A DNA stretch of 28,888 bases from JBKEBQ01 sp047973225 (GCA_047973225.1 JBKEBQ010000022.1:1-28888), one strand, 5' to 3'. Shown: positions 15,897 through 24,199, numbered from the stretch's first letter. Notes: generated by a model not told the origin, from the letters alone. A program made the numbers and translations.

Positions 15897-16871
15897 TTAA
15901 TACTTATTGTAATGTTTTCCACCCCAATAAATGCTGTTATTGACTTCTGCAATATTAGACAAGCTTACATCTTTTAATGCCCATTTTAAATACTCTTTAA
16001 AGCCTATACGATCTACAATATATCCGATATGTTCTTTACCACCGGGAGCATTAGGATCCATATATTTCGCAACAAAATCATAGGTGTTTTGAATGATTTT
16101 AATAATACTATCTTCATCCACCCACTTAATAAAATCCTCTCCCAATCTAGGATTACGTTTCCCCGTTCTTCCTAGAAGCGTTAAACGATAATATTTTGTT
16201 TTATTTCTTGTCCATGCAGCCATTGGACAATTTAAAACACACTCGCCACACCCAATACATTTTTCTTCATTGCGTTTCGGTCGAAAATTTACAGATTCCA
16301 AAGCCTCCACAGATTTATTTCTGCAAAATTTTATACACGCCCCACAATTTACACAGCGCTCAGCTTCAAAGAGTGGTTCACTCATACCGATGATGCCGAA
16401 GTCATGAAAACGTACTTTTGCGCAATCATTGGGACAGCCCGTTAATGCAATCTTAAAATGCAAATCATTTGGAAAAACGGCTTTTTCAATGCGTTTCGCA
16501 AAAGCCGTTGTATCATAGCAGGCAAATGGACATACTCGACTACCTACACAGGCAACAATATTTCTTGTTCCTGAAGCCGAATAGCCTTTACCTTTTTCTA
16601 CTTGGTTGATGTTGAGTCCTTCAATAATTGGCTGTAATAAAGCATTGACATGTTCCATATCTTCATAAGCAATTCCTAAAATTTCTATTCCTTGGCGTAC
16701 TGTCATATGAATACTTCCATTTCCGTATTCTTCAGCAATTTGTTGAATAGTACGCATATATTTGGCTGGTAAGTGTCCTCCAGGAATCCGGATTCTAGAA
16801 GCGGTTTCCCCTCGAACTTTTGTTACCCGAAAAGCATTCTTTTTTAGTTTTTTTGTATTAATATCTAACAT
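15897..16871 (-). CDS. asrC: Anaerobic sulfite reductase subunit C (siroheme catalytic subunit)
   Basis: This is the catalytic subunit that reduces sulfite to sulfide with six electrons from AsrAB. Siroheme/[4Fe-4S] ligands are C108-x5-C114 and C146-x3-C150, in CVGSRVCP and GCPNDC. A two-cluster ferredoxin insert follows (C173/176/179/183 and C205/208/211/215). The N-terminal nitrite/sulfite reductase ferredoxin-like half includes RIRIPGGHLP and MTVRQGIEI. The 324-aa length is normal. ATG at 16869-16871 follows GAGG, 9 bases after the asrB stop. It is the last gene of asrABC. Confidence 0.96.
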   Translation of the reverse strand: MLDINTKKLKKNAFRVTKVRGETASRIRIPGGHLPAKYMRTIQQIAEEYGNGSIHMTVRQGIEILGIAYEDMEHVNALLQPIIEGLNINQVEKGKGYSASGTRNIVACVGSRVCPFACYDTTAFAKRIEKAVFPNDLHFKIALTGCPNDCAKVRFHDFGIIGMSEPLFEAERCVNCGACIKFCRNKSVEALESVNFRPKRNEEKCIGCGECVLNCPMAAWTRNKTKYYRLTLLGRTGKRNPRLGEDFIKWVDEDSIIKIIQNTYDFVAKYMDPNAPGGKEHIGYIVDRIGFKEYLKWALKDVSLSNIAEVNNSIYWGGKHYNKY

Positions 16872-16880
16872 AATAGTACC

Positions 16881-17678
16881 TCAATCCACCAGACTCTTTC
16901 CAATGGTATAGTTGAATACTGGACCATCCAAACATACGTATTGATCATTAATTTTACAATGCCCACATTTCCCAACACCACAGCACATTTTTCGTTCATG
17001 TGAAATCCAAATATTTTTTTCTTGAAATCCATAGTCTAGTAATCCCTGCACTGAAAATTTCATCATCGCCAAAGGCCCCACCACAATCGCTAACGCCTCT
17101 TGCACATTATCGATTTTTAATTTTGGAATATAGTCTGTAACAAGACCAATGTTACAGACACTATCTTCGCCGCAATCTACAGTTAAGATAATGTCCATAT
17201 TTTGTTTCCAACGGCTGAAGTCTTCTAAAAACAAAATATCAGAAGGCGTTTTAAAACCAGCTACAAAAGTCATTTTTTTTATTTCATGAGAATGCTTTGA
17301 GAAGTAATCAACAACCCCTCGTACAGGCGATACTCCAGTCCCACCAGCGATAACCACCAGTTCGTTATCCTTATAATCATTAACATCAAACCCATTTCCA
17401 TAAGGACCTCTTAAAAAGAAAAATCCGCCTTCATAATGTTCAAAGATTTCATCGGTTACCTTTCCTACTTTACGAATGGTAAAGTCCAGACTCCCCTCTT
17501 GAATTCCACTTACAGAAATCGGGGCTTCACCAAATTTGGGAATGCTAATTTCAAAAAACTGTCCTGGTTTAACATCTCTTTGATGATATTCCATGCGAAA
17601 GGTATACTCAATTTCTGTATGTTTGATCACTTTTAAGATTTTTGCTGGAAACGGTAAATAAACATTGTTATTTTTCAT
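16881..17678 (-). CDS. asrB: Anaerobic sulfite reductase subunit B (FAD/NADH electron-transfer subunit)
   Basis: This is a 265-aa ferredoxin-reductase-like protein passing electrons from NAD(P)H to AsrA/AsrC. The flavin-binding barrel is N-terminal, the nucleotide-binding motif is AGGTGVSP (residues 111-118), and a C-terminal [2Fe-2S] site is formed by cysteines in MCCGVGKCGHC (about 231-241) and C249. ATG at 17676-17678 follows GGAG. It overlaps asrA by 11 bases, indicating translational coupling. Confidence 0.95.
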   Translation of the reverse strand: MKNNNVYLPFPAKILKVIKHTEIEYTFRMEYHQRDVKPGQFFEISIPKFGEAPISVSGIQEGSLDFTIRKVGKVTDEIFEHYEGGFFFLRGPYGNGFDVNDYKDNELVVIAGGTGVSPVRGVVDYFSKHSHEIKKMTFVAGFKTPSDILFLEDFSRWKQNMDIILTVDCGEDSVCNIGLVTDYIPKLKIDNVQEALAIVVGPLAMMKFSVQGLLDYGFQEKNIWISHERKMCCGVGKCGHCKINDQYVCLDGPVFNYTIGKSLVD

Positions 17679-18687
17679 TTTGCGCTAGCTCCTTCATTGC
17701 TCCTTCAAGTTTGTTGATGGCATTTGAAAAAGATATGTATTCTGGACATACATCATCACATCTACCGCACCCCGTACACATATGGGCATCAAAGCGTTGT
17801 TTGTAATCTAGCACTTTGTGTAAAACTTTAAAGCGCATTCGCTCACCATGCTTTTTTCGACAAGAACCACCACCGGCAACTTCACTGAATCCATCCACCA
17901 TACAAGATGCCCATACTCTTTTTCGCTCTCCTACACGAGCATTATCTTGGTAGAAAATATCTTGAGTAGTCGTACATGTACAAGTTGGACATACAAAATT
18001 ACAACGACCACACGCAATACAGCGCGTGTCGTATTCATCCCAAATGCTAGAAAAGGCAACCCGAGCACTCAAATCTTTGGGAATATGTACACGAATATCA
18101 TTCTCTAGTACATGATCACTTATGATATCAAGTGTTTGTTTTGCGAAACGCTTTAATTGTTGTTGCAAGTTTTCGTCTTTCACATCACAGTAATAAAATC
18201 CATCGCGCAAATCAATACTAAAATCATATATATCGGATACATTGGCATCCATACTTACACAAAAACAATTTTCAAAACTGGTTTGACATCCCATAACTGC
18301 AAATTTTATGCGCTTACGAACTTGTTTATAATAATGATCTTCAGGACCATTTTTTAAATATATTGTATCCAAACGCTTTAGTGCATGCATATCACAATGC
18401 CTTAACAATACAATGGCCCCTTTTTCTTTAAAGTTGGGTTCACGAATTTGATCTTCATTAAAATAAAATAATGTTTGCATAATAGGTAATACCACTTCTT
18501 TAAAAGAAAAAGCTGATTTTTCATCAAACACGACATCTTCTATATCACGAATTTGTTGATAACGTATCATATCACTATTTGCATGAATACCACCATCCTT
18601 AAAGCGAACAGGAGCATATACTTCATACGTACCATCAACGCTTTGTATAAACCGATTAAATCCATTGCCATCAAATTGAAATCCCAT
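17668..18687 (-). CDS. asrA: Anaerobic sulfite reductase subunit A (ferredoxin-like)
   Basis: This 339-aa electron-transfer subunit is the first gene of asrABC. Two [4Fe-4S] motifs are clear: CIACGRCNFVC (C223-C233) and CTGCGRCDDVC (C304-C314). Other conserved cysteines are in CQTSFENCFC (134-143) and GGGSC (276). ATG at 18685-18687 is preceded by AGAGAGGATC. The promoter region upstream (18690-18830) carries a Rex-like box and a Crp-like palindrome, so control by redox state and by the neighbouring regulator is likely. Confidence 0.95.
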   Translation of the reverse strand: MGFQFDGNGFNRFIQSVDGTYEVYAPVRFKDGGIHANSDMIRYQQIRDIEDVVFDEKSAFSFKEVVLPIMQTLFYFNEDQIREPNFKEKGAIVLLRHCDMHALKRLDTIYLKNGPEDHYYKQVRKRIKFAVMGCQTSFENCFCVSMDANVSDIYDFSIDLRDGFYYCDVKDENLQQQLKRFAKQTLDIISDHVLENDIRVHIPKDLSARVAFSSIWDEYDTRCIACGRCNFVCPTCTCTTTQDIFYQDNARVGERKRVWASCMVDGFSEVAGGGSCRKKHGERMRFKVLHKVLDYKQRFDAHMCTGCGRCDDVCPEYISFSNAINKLEGAMKELAQNEK

Positions 18688-18731
18688 ATAGTGATCCTCT
18701 CTTTTTTATTATAAAATAATACACTACAACA

Positions 18732-18760
18732 AATATAAAGACTCCTCTACAATCTGTTAA
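18732..18760 (-). promoter_or_regulatory. Candidate asrABC promoter
   Basis: On the minus strand -35 TTAACA (18755-18760), 17 bases and -10 TATATT (18732-18737) are present. The -35 hexamer is inside the Rex-like box. A second TATAAT nearer to asrA lacks a suitable -35. Confidence 0.45.
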
Positions 18761-18771
18761 TTTTTTAACAA
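18754..18771. promoter_or_regulatory. Rex-like operator upstream of asrA
   Basis: The minus strand reads TTGTTAA, AAAA, TTAACAG. This fits the clostridial Rex consensus TTGTTAA-N4-TTAACAA with one mismatch, and the inner 16 bases are perfectly palindromic. Its position over the -35 box suits repression when NAD+/NADH is high. Rex itself is not encoded in this window. Confidence 0.55.
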
Positions 18772-18811
18772 ATTTACTCTTTACTAGTTTAACAAACTCT
18801 TACTTTTCTTT

Positions 18812-18829
18812 CCGTGATATTCATCACGG
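18812..18829. promoter_or_regulatory. Crp/Fnr-type palindrome upstream of asrA
   Basis: CCGTGAT, ATTC, ATCACGG is a perfect 18-bp palindrome with the GTGA-N6-TCAC core of Crp-family sites. It overlaps the stop codon of the Crp-like gene and lies about 60 bases upstream of the predicted asr -35 box. A near-identical palindrome sits at the promoter of the ABC importer operon. Confidence 0.7.
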
Positions 18830-19510
18830 TGTTTGGATATATTCCAATAATTTATGGGTATCCAAAATGATAATTTGTTTTTTATGTACGTTAATCAACT
18901 TTAAAATAGTAAACTGTTTCATTATTCGCGAGATGGTTTCTCTTTTTGAGCCAACCAACTCTGCTAAAAAAGTGATGGATAAAGGAAAAGGAATCATTGT
19001 GCCATGGGTTGTTTCCATGCCAAAATCTTTTGCTAATTTCCATAATTTCGCTGCTAATTTCTTCTCGACTTTTAACATGTTTACAGCATTTTTACTTTGA
19101 TGATATAAACGACGAATCGTTTTCGACATTTCATCCATGATAGCTTTATTAAACTTTATATCAATGCTTAATGCTTGTATAAATTTTTCTTTTTCAATAC
19201 ATAACATTTGTACATCACGCAAACAAACACAATTACTAGAAGCATAACGTTCATCTAGCGTTTCAATGTTAACAATATCAAAAAGACGATGAATAAATAG
19301 AATGCGTTTTTCTTCGTGAAGGCTAATTTTATAGGCGTATGTTACCCCTTGCAACAAAAGAAAAATTTCTTTTGTGAAATCACGATCATTGAAAACGTGT
19401 TCCCCCTTTTTAAAATCTTTTATCGTGATATAGGGCAATAAAAAAGATCGTGTTTTTGCAGAAAGATGTTGACAAAAAGGAATAGACTGTAGTGTTTTTT
19501 CGATGTTCAT
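18824..19510 (-). CDS. Crp/Fnr-family transcriptional regulator
   Basis: This 228-aa protein has an N-terminal cyclic-nucleotide-binding-like beta barrel (about residues 12-110), a long dimer helix (about 115-150) and a C-terminal winged helix. The recognition helix GSKRETISRIMKQF carries R190-E191-T-I-S-R195, the residues by which E. coli CRP reads GTGA. The cAMP pocket motif is absent. Cysteines C13, C94, C96 and C104 could hold a metal, heme or cluster, but do not match the Fnr pattern. ATG at 19508-19510 lies 8 bases after the importer ATPase stop, so it is the last gene of that operon. It probably controls that operon and asrABC. The effector is unknown; HcpR-like redox or NO sensing is one possibility. 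Confidence 0.88.
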   Translation of the reverse strand: MNIEKTLQSIPFCQHLSAKTRSFLLPYITIKDFKKGEHVFNDRDFTKEIFLLLQGVTYAYKISLHEEKRILFIHRLFDIVNIETLDERYASSNCVCLRDVQMLCIEKEKFIQALSIDIKFNKAIMDEMSKTIRRLYHQSKNAVNMLKVEKKLAAKLWKLAKDFGMETTHGTMIPFPLSITFLAELVGSKRETISRIMKQFTILKLINVHKKQIIILDTHKLLEYIQTP

Positions 19511-19518
19511 ATGTACAC

Positions 19519-20277
19519 CTACTTTCCTAGTTGAAAACGATATAGATCATTTTCTTGATGATTTTGAATTAAGACAACCCCAAAATTTTCTTTTATGAGA
19601 GCATGCTTATAAATGTCTTCAGGAGTGCCTTTTAGGATGATATTTCCATCTTGAAGCAAGATAATGTTGGTGCTATATGTAAAAGCTTGCACTAAGTCGT
19701 GGGCAACCATAATAATCGTTTTCCCGTGTTGGTGTAGTTGTTTCAGTAAATCTAAAACATCGAGTTGATGTTTGATATCGAGAAACGTAACAACTTCATC
19801 TAACAATAATATATTGGCGTCTTGGACTAACATCATCGCAATATAAACCCGTTGCCGTTCTCCACCCGAAAGTGAGGCAAGTTGACGATTTAATAACATT
19901 GATACGTTAGTGATCTTTATTGCTTCATTAAATTTTTGCCTATCTATTGCTTGTAAGGTTCTCGAAAAGGATAAGTGTGGATAACGACCATGGGCAATAA
20001 ATTCAGAAACTTTCATATTTGGAATATTGCGATTTTGTGGCAAGTAGGAAACCATTTTTGCTCTTGCTTTTCTTTCCATTGTTTTCAATTCATTGTTATC
20101 TACATAAATATGACCCTCATAGGGAAGGTATCCACTTAGCGTTTTCAGCAGGGTTGATTTACCACTTCCGTTTTGTCCAATAATAGAAATAAATTCATGT
20201 TTGCGGAATACACAAGATATATTATGTAAGATTTTTTGTTTTTCTAATATCACATTCATGTTATGTAAGCGAATCAT
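19519..20277 (-). CDS. ABC importer ATP-binding protein, FecE/BtuD type
   Basis: This 252-aa ATPase energises the neighbouring FecCD/BtuC-type permease. Walker A is GQNGSGKS (34-41), the Q-loop is LPQ (Q81), the signature LSGGERQR starts at 136, Walker B is ILLLDE (D160, E161) and the H-loop is H193. The normally invariant LDEPTTxLD reads LDEVVTFLD, with Pro162 and Thr163 replaced by valines. The catalytic Glu is intact, so it is probably active. ATG at 20275-20277 overlaps the permease stop as ATGA. The substrate class is iron-siderophore, heme or corrinoid. Confidence 0.92.
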   Translation of the reverse strand: MIRLHNMNVILEKQKILHNISCVFRKHEFISIIGQNGSGKSTLLKTLSGYLPYEGHIYVDNNELKTMERKARAKMVSYLPQNRNIPNMKVSEFIAHGRYPHLSFSRTLQAIDRQKFNEAIKITNVSMLLNRQLASLSGGERQRVYIAMMLVQDANILLLDEVVTFLDIKHQLDVLDLLKQLHQHGKTIIMVAHDLVQAFTYSTNIILLQDGNIILKGTPEDIYKHALIKENFGVVLIQNHQENDLYRFQLGK

Positions 20278-21308
20278 ATTTGTAGTCTCCTCTTCTTTGT
20301 TAGTACAATATAAAGAAAGAAAGGCGCTCCTAAAAACGATAATAAGATACCGACAGAAACTTCATAAGGAGCAAAGATGATTCTCGATAAAACATCACAC
20401 AGAAGGACTAATATAGCACCATAAAAGAAAGTTAGAGGAACTAATTTTCGATAATTGTTCCCGGTGATCATGCGCATTGTGTGGGGGATAATAAGACCTA
20501 CAAAGCTTAGTACCCCTCCAATACTGACTCCAATACCTGCCAATGTTGCAGCGAGGATTAAAAGCGTAAAACGATAACGAGTAACATGAAGACCAAGAGA
20601 ATTTGCCACTTCATCACCTAAAGATAAAATATTCATATTAGAGGATAACAATATTACAAGTAAGAAACAAAACAACATAAAAGGAAGAAGAAACAATACG
20701 CTTTGTATTTGTACATGAGCAAATCCACCAATAAAAAAAGTTGTTTTATCAAAGATACGATCAGGGAATAAAGTAATTAAAGAATCGCTAATCGCACTAA
20801 AAAAGCTCGCAATAGCAATACCAATTAGAATAATCCCGCCTCTAGTGACTTCGCTTTTTTTAGCAATTAAAAAGACCAGTAAAGCCGTAGTTAAAGATCC
20901 TATAAAAGCAAAAATTGGTTTCATAAAAAACGTACCTGGAAATAACAATCCTGCTAATACCACAAAAAGTCCCGCTCCAGCATTGACACCAATGGTACTT
21001 GAAGATGCAAGTGCATTGTTCAATACAGCTTGTAACAAGAGTCCTGCTAAGGCAAGGGACGATCCACAAATCATGGCTGCGATACTTCTTGGCAGTCTTA
21101 CATAAAGAAGAATGTTATGCGTGAAAGTATTGCCTTTTTGAAATAAGATATAATTCCATGTATCTCTGAAAGAAAGCTTAGAGGCACCACTAGAGATACT
21201 CACTAAAAAAAGAGTAAGTAGTAGAAAACATGCAAGGATAAGGTAAGAATAAAACGGTTTATTTGTAAACGTCTGGATACACGATTTTAAGAATAGTTTC
21301 ATAAGCAT
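20274..21308 (-). CDS. ABC importer permease, FecCD/BtuC family
   Basis: This permease of about 344 aa has around nine or ten membrane helices. Family marks include an RLPRSIAAMICGSSLALAG-like segment, NALASSSTIGVNAGAGL and a late GGVLSFVGLIIPHTMRM, which contacts the ATPase. A reading from 21323 is possible but lacks a ribosome site; AAGGTGG precedes the ATGs at 21308 and 21302, and I chose 21308. It overlaps the end of the binding-protein gene by 50 bases. It would move a siderophore, heme or cobalamin-like ligand across the membrane. Confidence 0.9.
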   Translation of the reverse strand: MLMKLFLKSCIQTFTNKPFYSYLILACFLLLTLFLVSISSGASKLSFRDTWNYILFQKGNTFTHNILLYVRLPRSIAAMICGSSLALAGLLLQAVLNNALASSSTIGVNAGAGLFVVLAGLLFPGTFFMKPIFAFIGSLTTALLVFLIAKKSEVTRGGIILIGIAIASFFSAISDSLITLFPDRIFDKTTFFIGGFAHVQIQSVLFLLPFMLFCFLLVILLSSNMNILSLGDEVANSLGLHVTRYRFTLLILAATLAGIGVSIGGVLSFVGLIIPHTMRMITGNNYRKLVPLTFFYGAILVLLCDVLSRIIFAPYEVSVGILLSFLGAPFFLYIVLTKKRRLQI

Positions 21309-22197
21309 CTGCCCACCTTGCATTTGGTTTATATTGATATAATTCTTTTTCTAGAAATACAACATTATGATTTTTCACGGCTTGTAATGTTTGCCAAGTA
21401 GGATGGCTTTCTAAAGAGGTTTTAACGGATTGTTTCGCATCTGCTTCATCTCCCATCATTGTAATAAAAATATAATCAGGATCAGCCTCTATAATCGCTT
21501 CCATCGAAATATCTTCTAAAGGAAATCCTTCTTGTGTAGCAATATTGTTTACCCCAATATCATCTAGAATGGTACAAACTACATGGTCACTTGCTTTTGC
21601 TTTTACACCTGTGGAAAAAGCTCTCATAAATAAAGCAGATGGCTGTTGGTTGTTCGGTCTTTTTTCTAATAACGTATCAACCTTCATTTCTAGCTTTTTT
21701 CCATAGGTTTGATAATGATCATTTTTTTGGGTTATCGTTGTGAAATCTTTTAATACTTTTAAATAGTCATTAAAAGTTTCAACTTTTGTAACGTAATAAG
21801 GAATCTTCGCATCTTTTAAAGTATTGGCAATGTTTTTATGTGAACTAATATCCTGTGATAAAATAACAAAATCAGGTTCTAATCCTAAGACCTCCTCCAT
21901 ATTAGGTTCTTTAACTGTACCAACAATGGAAAGCACATTGTCTGTTTCAAGATTACGATCTTCAACATCACTCGTTGTCCCAATTAAAGAACCCCCTGCT
22001 AATAACCATAAATCTGCCCATGAAGAAGATAATGCCACTACACGTGTTGGTGTTTTTTTAAATTGTAAAGCATTTCCTTCTTTATCGCTTACTTCGATAA
22101 TTGTATCATTTGTTTGATTGGCTTTTTTAGTGCTTGATGAGCAACCACTAAAAACTAAAAGACCACAAAGTAAAAAAACAAAAATTCTTATTCGCAT
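21259..22197 (-). CDS. Substrate-binding lipoprotein of the importer (FecB/BtuF-like)
   Basis: This 312-aa lipoprotein has a signal with lipobox VFSGC (Cys19 lipidated). A periplasmic-binding-protein class III fold follows, with RVVALSSSWADLWLLAG, the conserved EPNMEEVLGLEPDFVILSQ segment and the C-terminal ADPDYIFIT region. It captures ligand outside the membrane for the permease. Ligand type (ferric siderophore, heme, corrinoid) cannot be told from sequence. ATG at 22195-22197 is preceded by AAGGAG. It is the first gene of the operon SBP-permease-ATPase-Crp, and a Crp-type palindrome lies directly upstream of its ribosome site. Confidence 0.9.
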   Translation of the reverse strand: MRIRIFVFLLCGLLVFSGCSSSTKKANQTNDTIIEVSDKEGNALQFKKTPTRVVALSSSWADLWLLAGGSLIGTTSDVEDRNLETDNVLSIVGTVKEPNMEEVLGLEPDFVILSQDISSHKNIANTLKDAKIPYYVTKVETFNDYLKVLKDFTTITQKNDHYQTYGKKLEMKVDTLLEKRPNNQQPSALFMRAFSTGVKAKASDHVVCTILDDIGVNNIATQEGFPLEDISMEAIIEADPDYIFITMMGDEADAKQSVKTSLESHPTWQTLQAVKNHNVVFLEKELYQYKPNARWADAYETILKIVYPDVYK

Positions 22198-22213
22198 AAC
22201 GATTGCTCCTTTT

Positions 22214-22229
22214 CGTGATTTATATCACG
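22214..22229. promoter_or_regulatory. Crp/Fnr-type palindrome at the importer promoter
   Basis: CGTGAT, TTAT, ATCACG is a perfect palindrome with the GTGA-N6-TCAC core, sharing both arms with the copy upstream of asrA. On the minus strand it directly follows TACAAT, a likely -10 box (22230-22235), so it would cover the transcription start. That position fits repression of the importer operon by its own last gene product. Confidence 0.75.
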
Positions 22230-22389
22230 ATTGTAGATGTAGCATAGCATAGCTATCATAAAAAATCCGTTGCAATTACAACAGAATAGGAATATTATTG
22301 ATTTTGTTTCTTTCTTGTTTTCACAAATAGCTCTGTATCAATATTATATACTAAATACATCGTTAAAAGAAAAATGTAAATCACTGATC

Positions 22390-22434
22390 GTTTTGGTATT
22401 GTAATCATTTGTATTTCTATACAAGCACCAAAAC
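22390..22434. repeat. Two-part hairpin after pdp
   Basis: Outer arms GTTTTGGT and ACCAAAAC (8 bp) enclose an inner TTGTAT/ATACAA stem with a TTCT loop. It lies just past the pdp stop. There is no T-run on either side, so it may end or stabilise the nucleoside operon transcript. Confidence 0.4.
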
Positions 22435-22439
22435 ACCTC

Positions 22440-23741
22440 TTACATAAGTACCTTATATATTAAAGGCTGTTTTTCTAGTGCATCTTTTTCAATTTCAAAA
22501 CATGCTTTCGCTTTTTTTATCCACGATGTTTGAAATGTATCATTCACATATAGCGTACATAATATGTCACCCTTTTTGATAGCATCATGACGTTTTTTAT
22601 GAACCACAATGCCTACTCCATGATCAATTATATCCCCAAGTGCATGTCTACCTGCTCCCAAAGAACACGCCAATAAACCAATATCTTTCACATGAACCGT
22701 ATTCAAATATCCTTCTTCATCGGCAATAACATCGATGGTTCTCTTCGAAATGGCCAATATGTCATAATGATTGATGACATCTCCGTCTCCGCGTTGATAA
22801 GCTATCATTTCTTTAAACTTCCCCAATGCAGAACCATCCTTTATACACCTAAGAACCCGCTCTTTTGCCTCTGCTTCATCTGTACAAACATTTGCCAACA
22901 TTAAAATTGTGCAAGCGGAATGTACACACAGTTCAAAAAAAGCTGCATCGTAATTTCCTTTTAGCGTTTCAATCGCCTCTACAACTTCTAATGCATTACC
23001 GACACTTCTTCCTAACACATCATTCATACTCGTGATTTCTGCAGCAACCTTTCGTCCTACGTGCTCACCAATTTCAATCATGCGCCTTGCCAGTTTTAGC
23101 GCATCTTCTTTATGATTCATAAAAGCACCATTACCATATTTCACATCCAATAAAATCACATCACTTCCTGCTGCAATTTTTTTCGCCATAACACTAGAAG
23201 CAATCAAAGGAATACTACTCACCGTACCACTAACATCACGTAACGCATATAATTTTTTATCGGCATATACCATGTCATTGGATTGCCCAATCACTGCACA
23301 ACCAATACGTTCTACCTGTTCCATAAAATCAGCTTCGCTCATCTCTACTTGAAATCCTGGAATAGACTCTAATTTATCTAATGTTCCGCCTGTAAAAGAT
23401 AATCCTCGTCCACTCATCTTAGCTACCTTACATCCACAAACCGCAAGAATTGGCGCTAATACAAGGGTTGTTTTATCACCAACACCACCCGTTGAATGCT
23501 TATCTACAAACACCCCCTTATATTTGGAAAAATCATATGTTTTCCCACTCGCAATCATTGCCTTTGTGAATGCTGCGAGTTCTTCTTTATTTAAAGAATT
23601 AAAATAAATGGCCATAAGCAGTGCTGCAGCCTGATATTCACCAATATCACCTTGACAATAATGTTCCATAAAATATGTTATTTCTTCTTCACTTAAAATT
23701 TTATTATCTCTTTTTTTCTCAATAATTTCAACTATATTCAT
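22440..23741 (-). CDS. pdp: Pyrimidine-nucleoside phosphorylase
   Basis: It splits uridine, thymidine and deoxyuridine with phosphate into base and (deoxy)ribose-1-phosphate. The 433-aa protein has the family signature KMSGRGLSFTGGTLDKLES and the phosphate-binding DKHSTGGVGDK (residues 81-91). The N-terminal helical domain with MRxxI-like ends and the C-terminal alpha/beta lobe are complete. ATG at 23739-23741 follows GAGGAAC, 13 bases after cdd. It is the last gene of the nucleoside operon. Confidence 0.95.
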   Translation of the reverse strand: MNIVEIIEKKRDNKILSEEEITYFMEHYCQGDIGEYQAAALLMAIYFNSLNKEELAAFTKAMIASGKTYDFSKYKGVFVDKHSTGGVGDKTTLVLAPILAVCGCKVAKMSGRGLSFTGGTLDKLESIPGFQVEMSEADFMEQVERIGCAVIGQSNDMVYADKKLYALRDVSGTVSSIPLIASSVMAKKIAAGSDVILLDVKYGNGAFMNHKEDALKLARRMIEIGEHVGRKVAAEITSMNDVLGRSVGNALEVVEAIETLKGNYDAAFFELCVHSACTILMLANVCTDEAEAKERVLRCIKDGSALGKFKEMIAYQRGDGDVINHYDILAISKRTIDVIADEEGYLNTVHVKDIGLLACSLGAGRHALGDIIDHGVGIVVHKKRHDAIKKGDILCTLYVNDTFQTSWIKKAKACFEIEKDALEKQPLIYKVLM

Positions 23742-23754
23742 AATTGTTCCTCGC

Positions 23755-24150
23755 TTATTCCCTATCTAAATCAGAAGTATCAAAAACGAAAGGGAGCAGT
23801 TGCTGTATTGTTGTTTCTTTGTATTCATTCTCATTTGCCAATATTATTTTGGCATGTTTAGGCACCAACTCCAACATTACCTGGCGGCACGCCCCACAAG
23901 GATATGTCAGTTTGGCTGCATTGGTGACGATAAGCACTTCTTCAATATCTTGCTTTTGAACGCCTTGAGAGTATGCACAAAACAGTGCACTGCGCTCTGC
24001 ACAATTAGACAAACCATACGATGCATTCTCGACATTGACACCATAATATTCACTATCTTTTGTTTTTATGCACGCTGCTACCTTAAAATTTGAGTAGGGT
24101 GCATATGCATTATCCAAATATGCTTTTGTTTTTTCAATCAAATAATTCAT
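23755..24150 (-). CDS. cdd: Cytidine deaminase
   Basis: It converts cytidine/deoxycytidine to uridine/deoxyuridine, feeding the phosphorylase encoded next. The 131-aa tetrameric type has zinc ligands C50 in NCAER (with catalytic E52) and C85/C88 in PCGACRQ, plus NVENASYG for substrate. ATG is preceded by AGGAGG. Confidence 0.96.
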   Translation of the reverse strand: MNYLIEKTKAYLDNAYAPYSNFKVAACIKTKDSEYYGVNVENASYGLSNCAERSALFCAYSQGVQKQDIEEVLIVTNAAKLTYPCGACRQVMLELVPKHAKIILANENEYKETTIQQLLPFVFDTSDLDRE

Positions 24151-24164
24151 GTTGTCCTCCTATG

Positions 24165-24199
24165 GAAAAGAAAGCCAAATACACATCTATTGGCTTTTT
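24165..24199 (-). terminator. Hairpin between deoB and cdd
   Basis: AAAGCCAA and TTGGCTTT form an 8-bp stem with an 11-base loop, followed on the minus strand by CTTTTCC. It lies within the operon and could be a partial terminator lowering cdd-pdp expression, or the end of a shorter deoD-deoB transcript. Confidence 0.6.
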
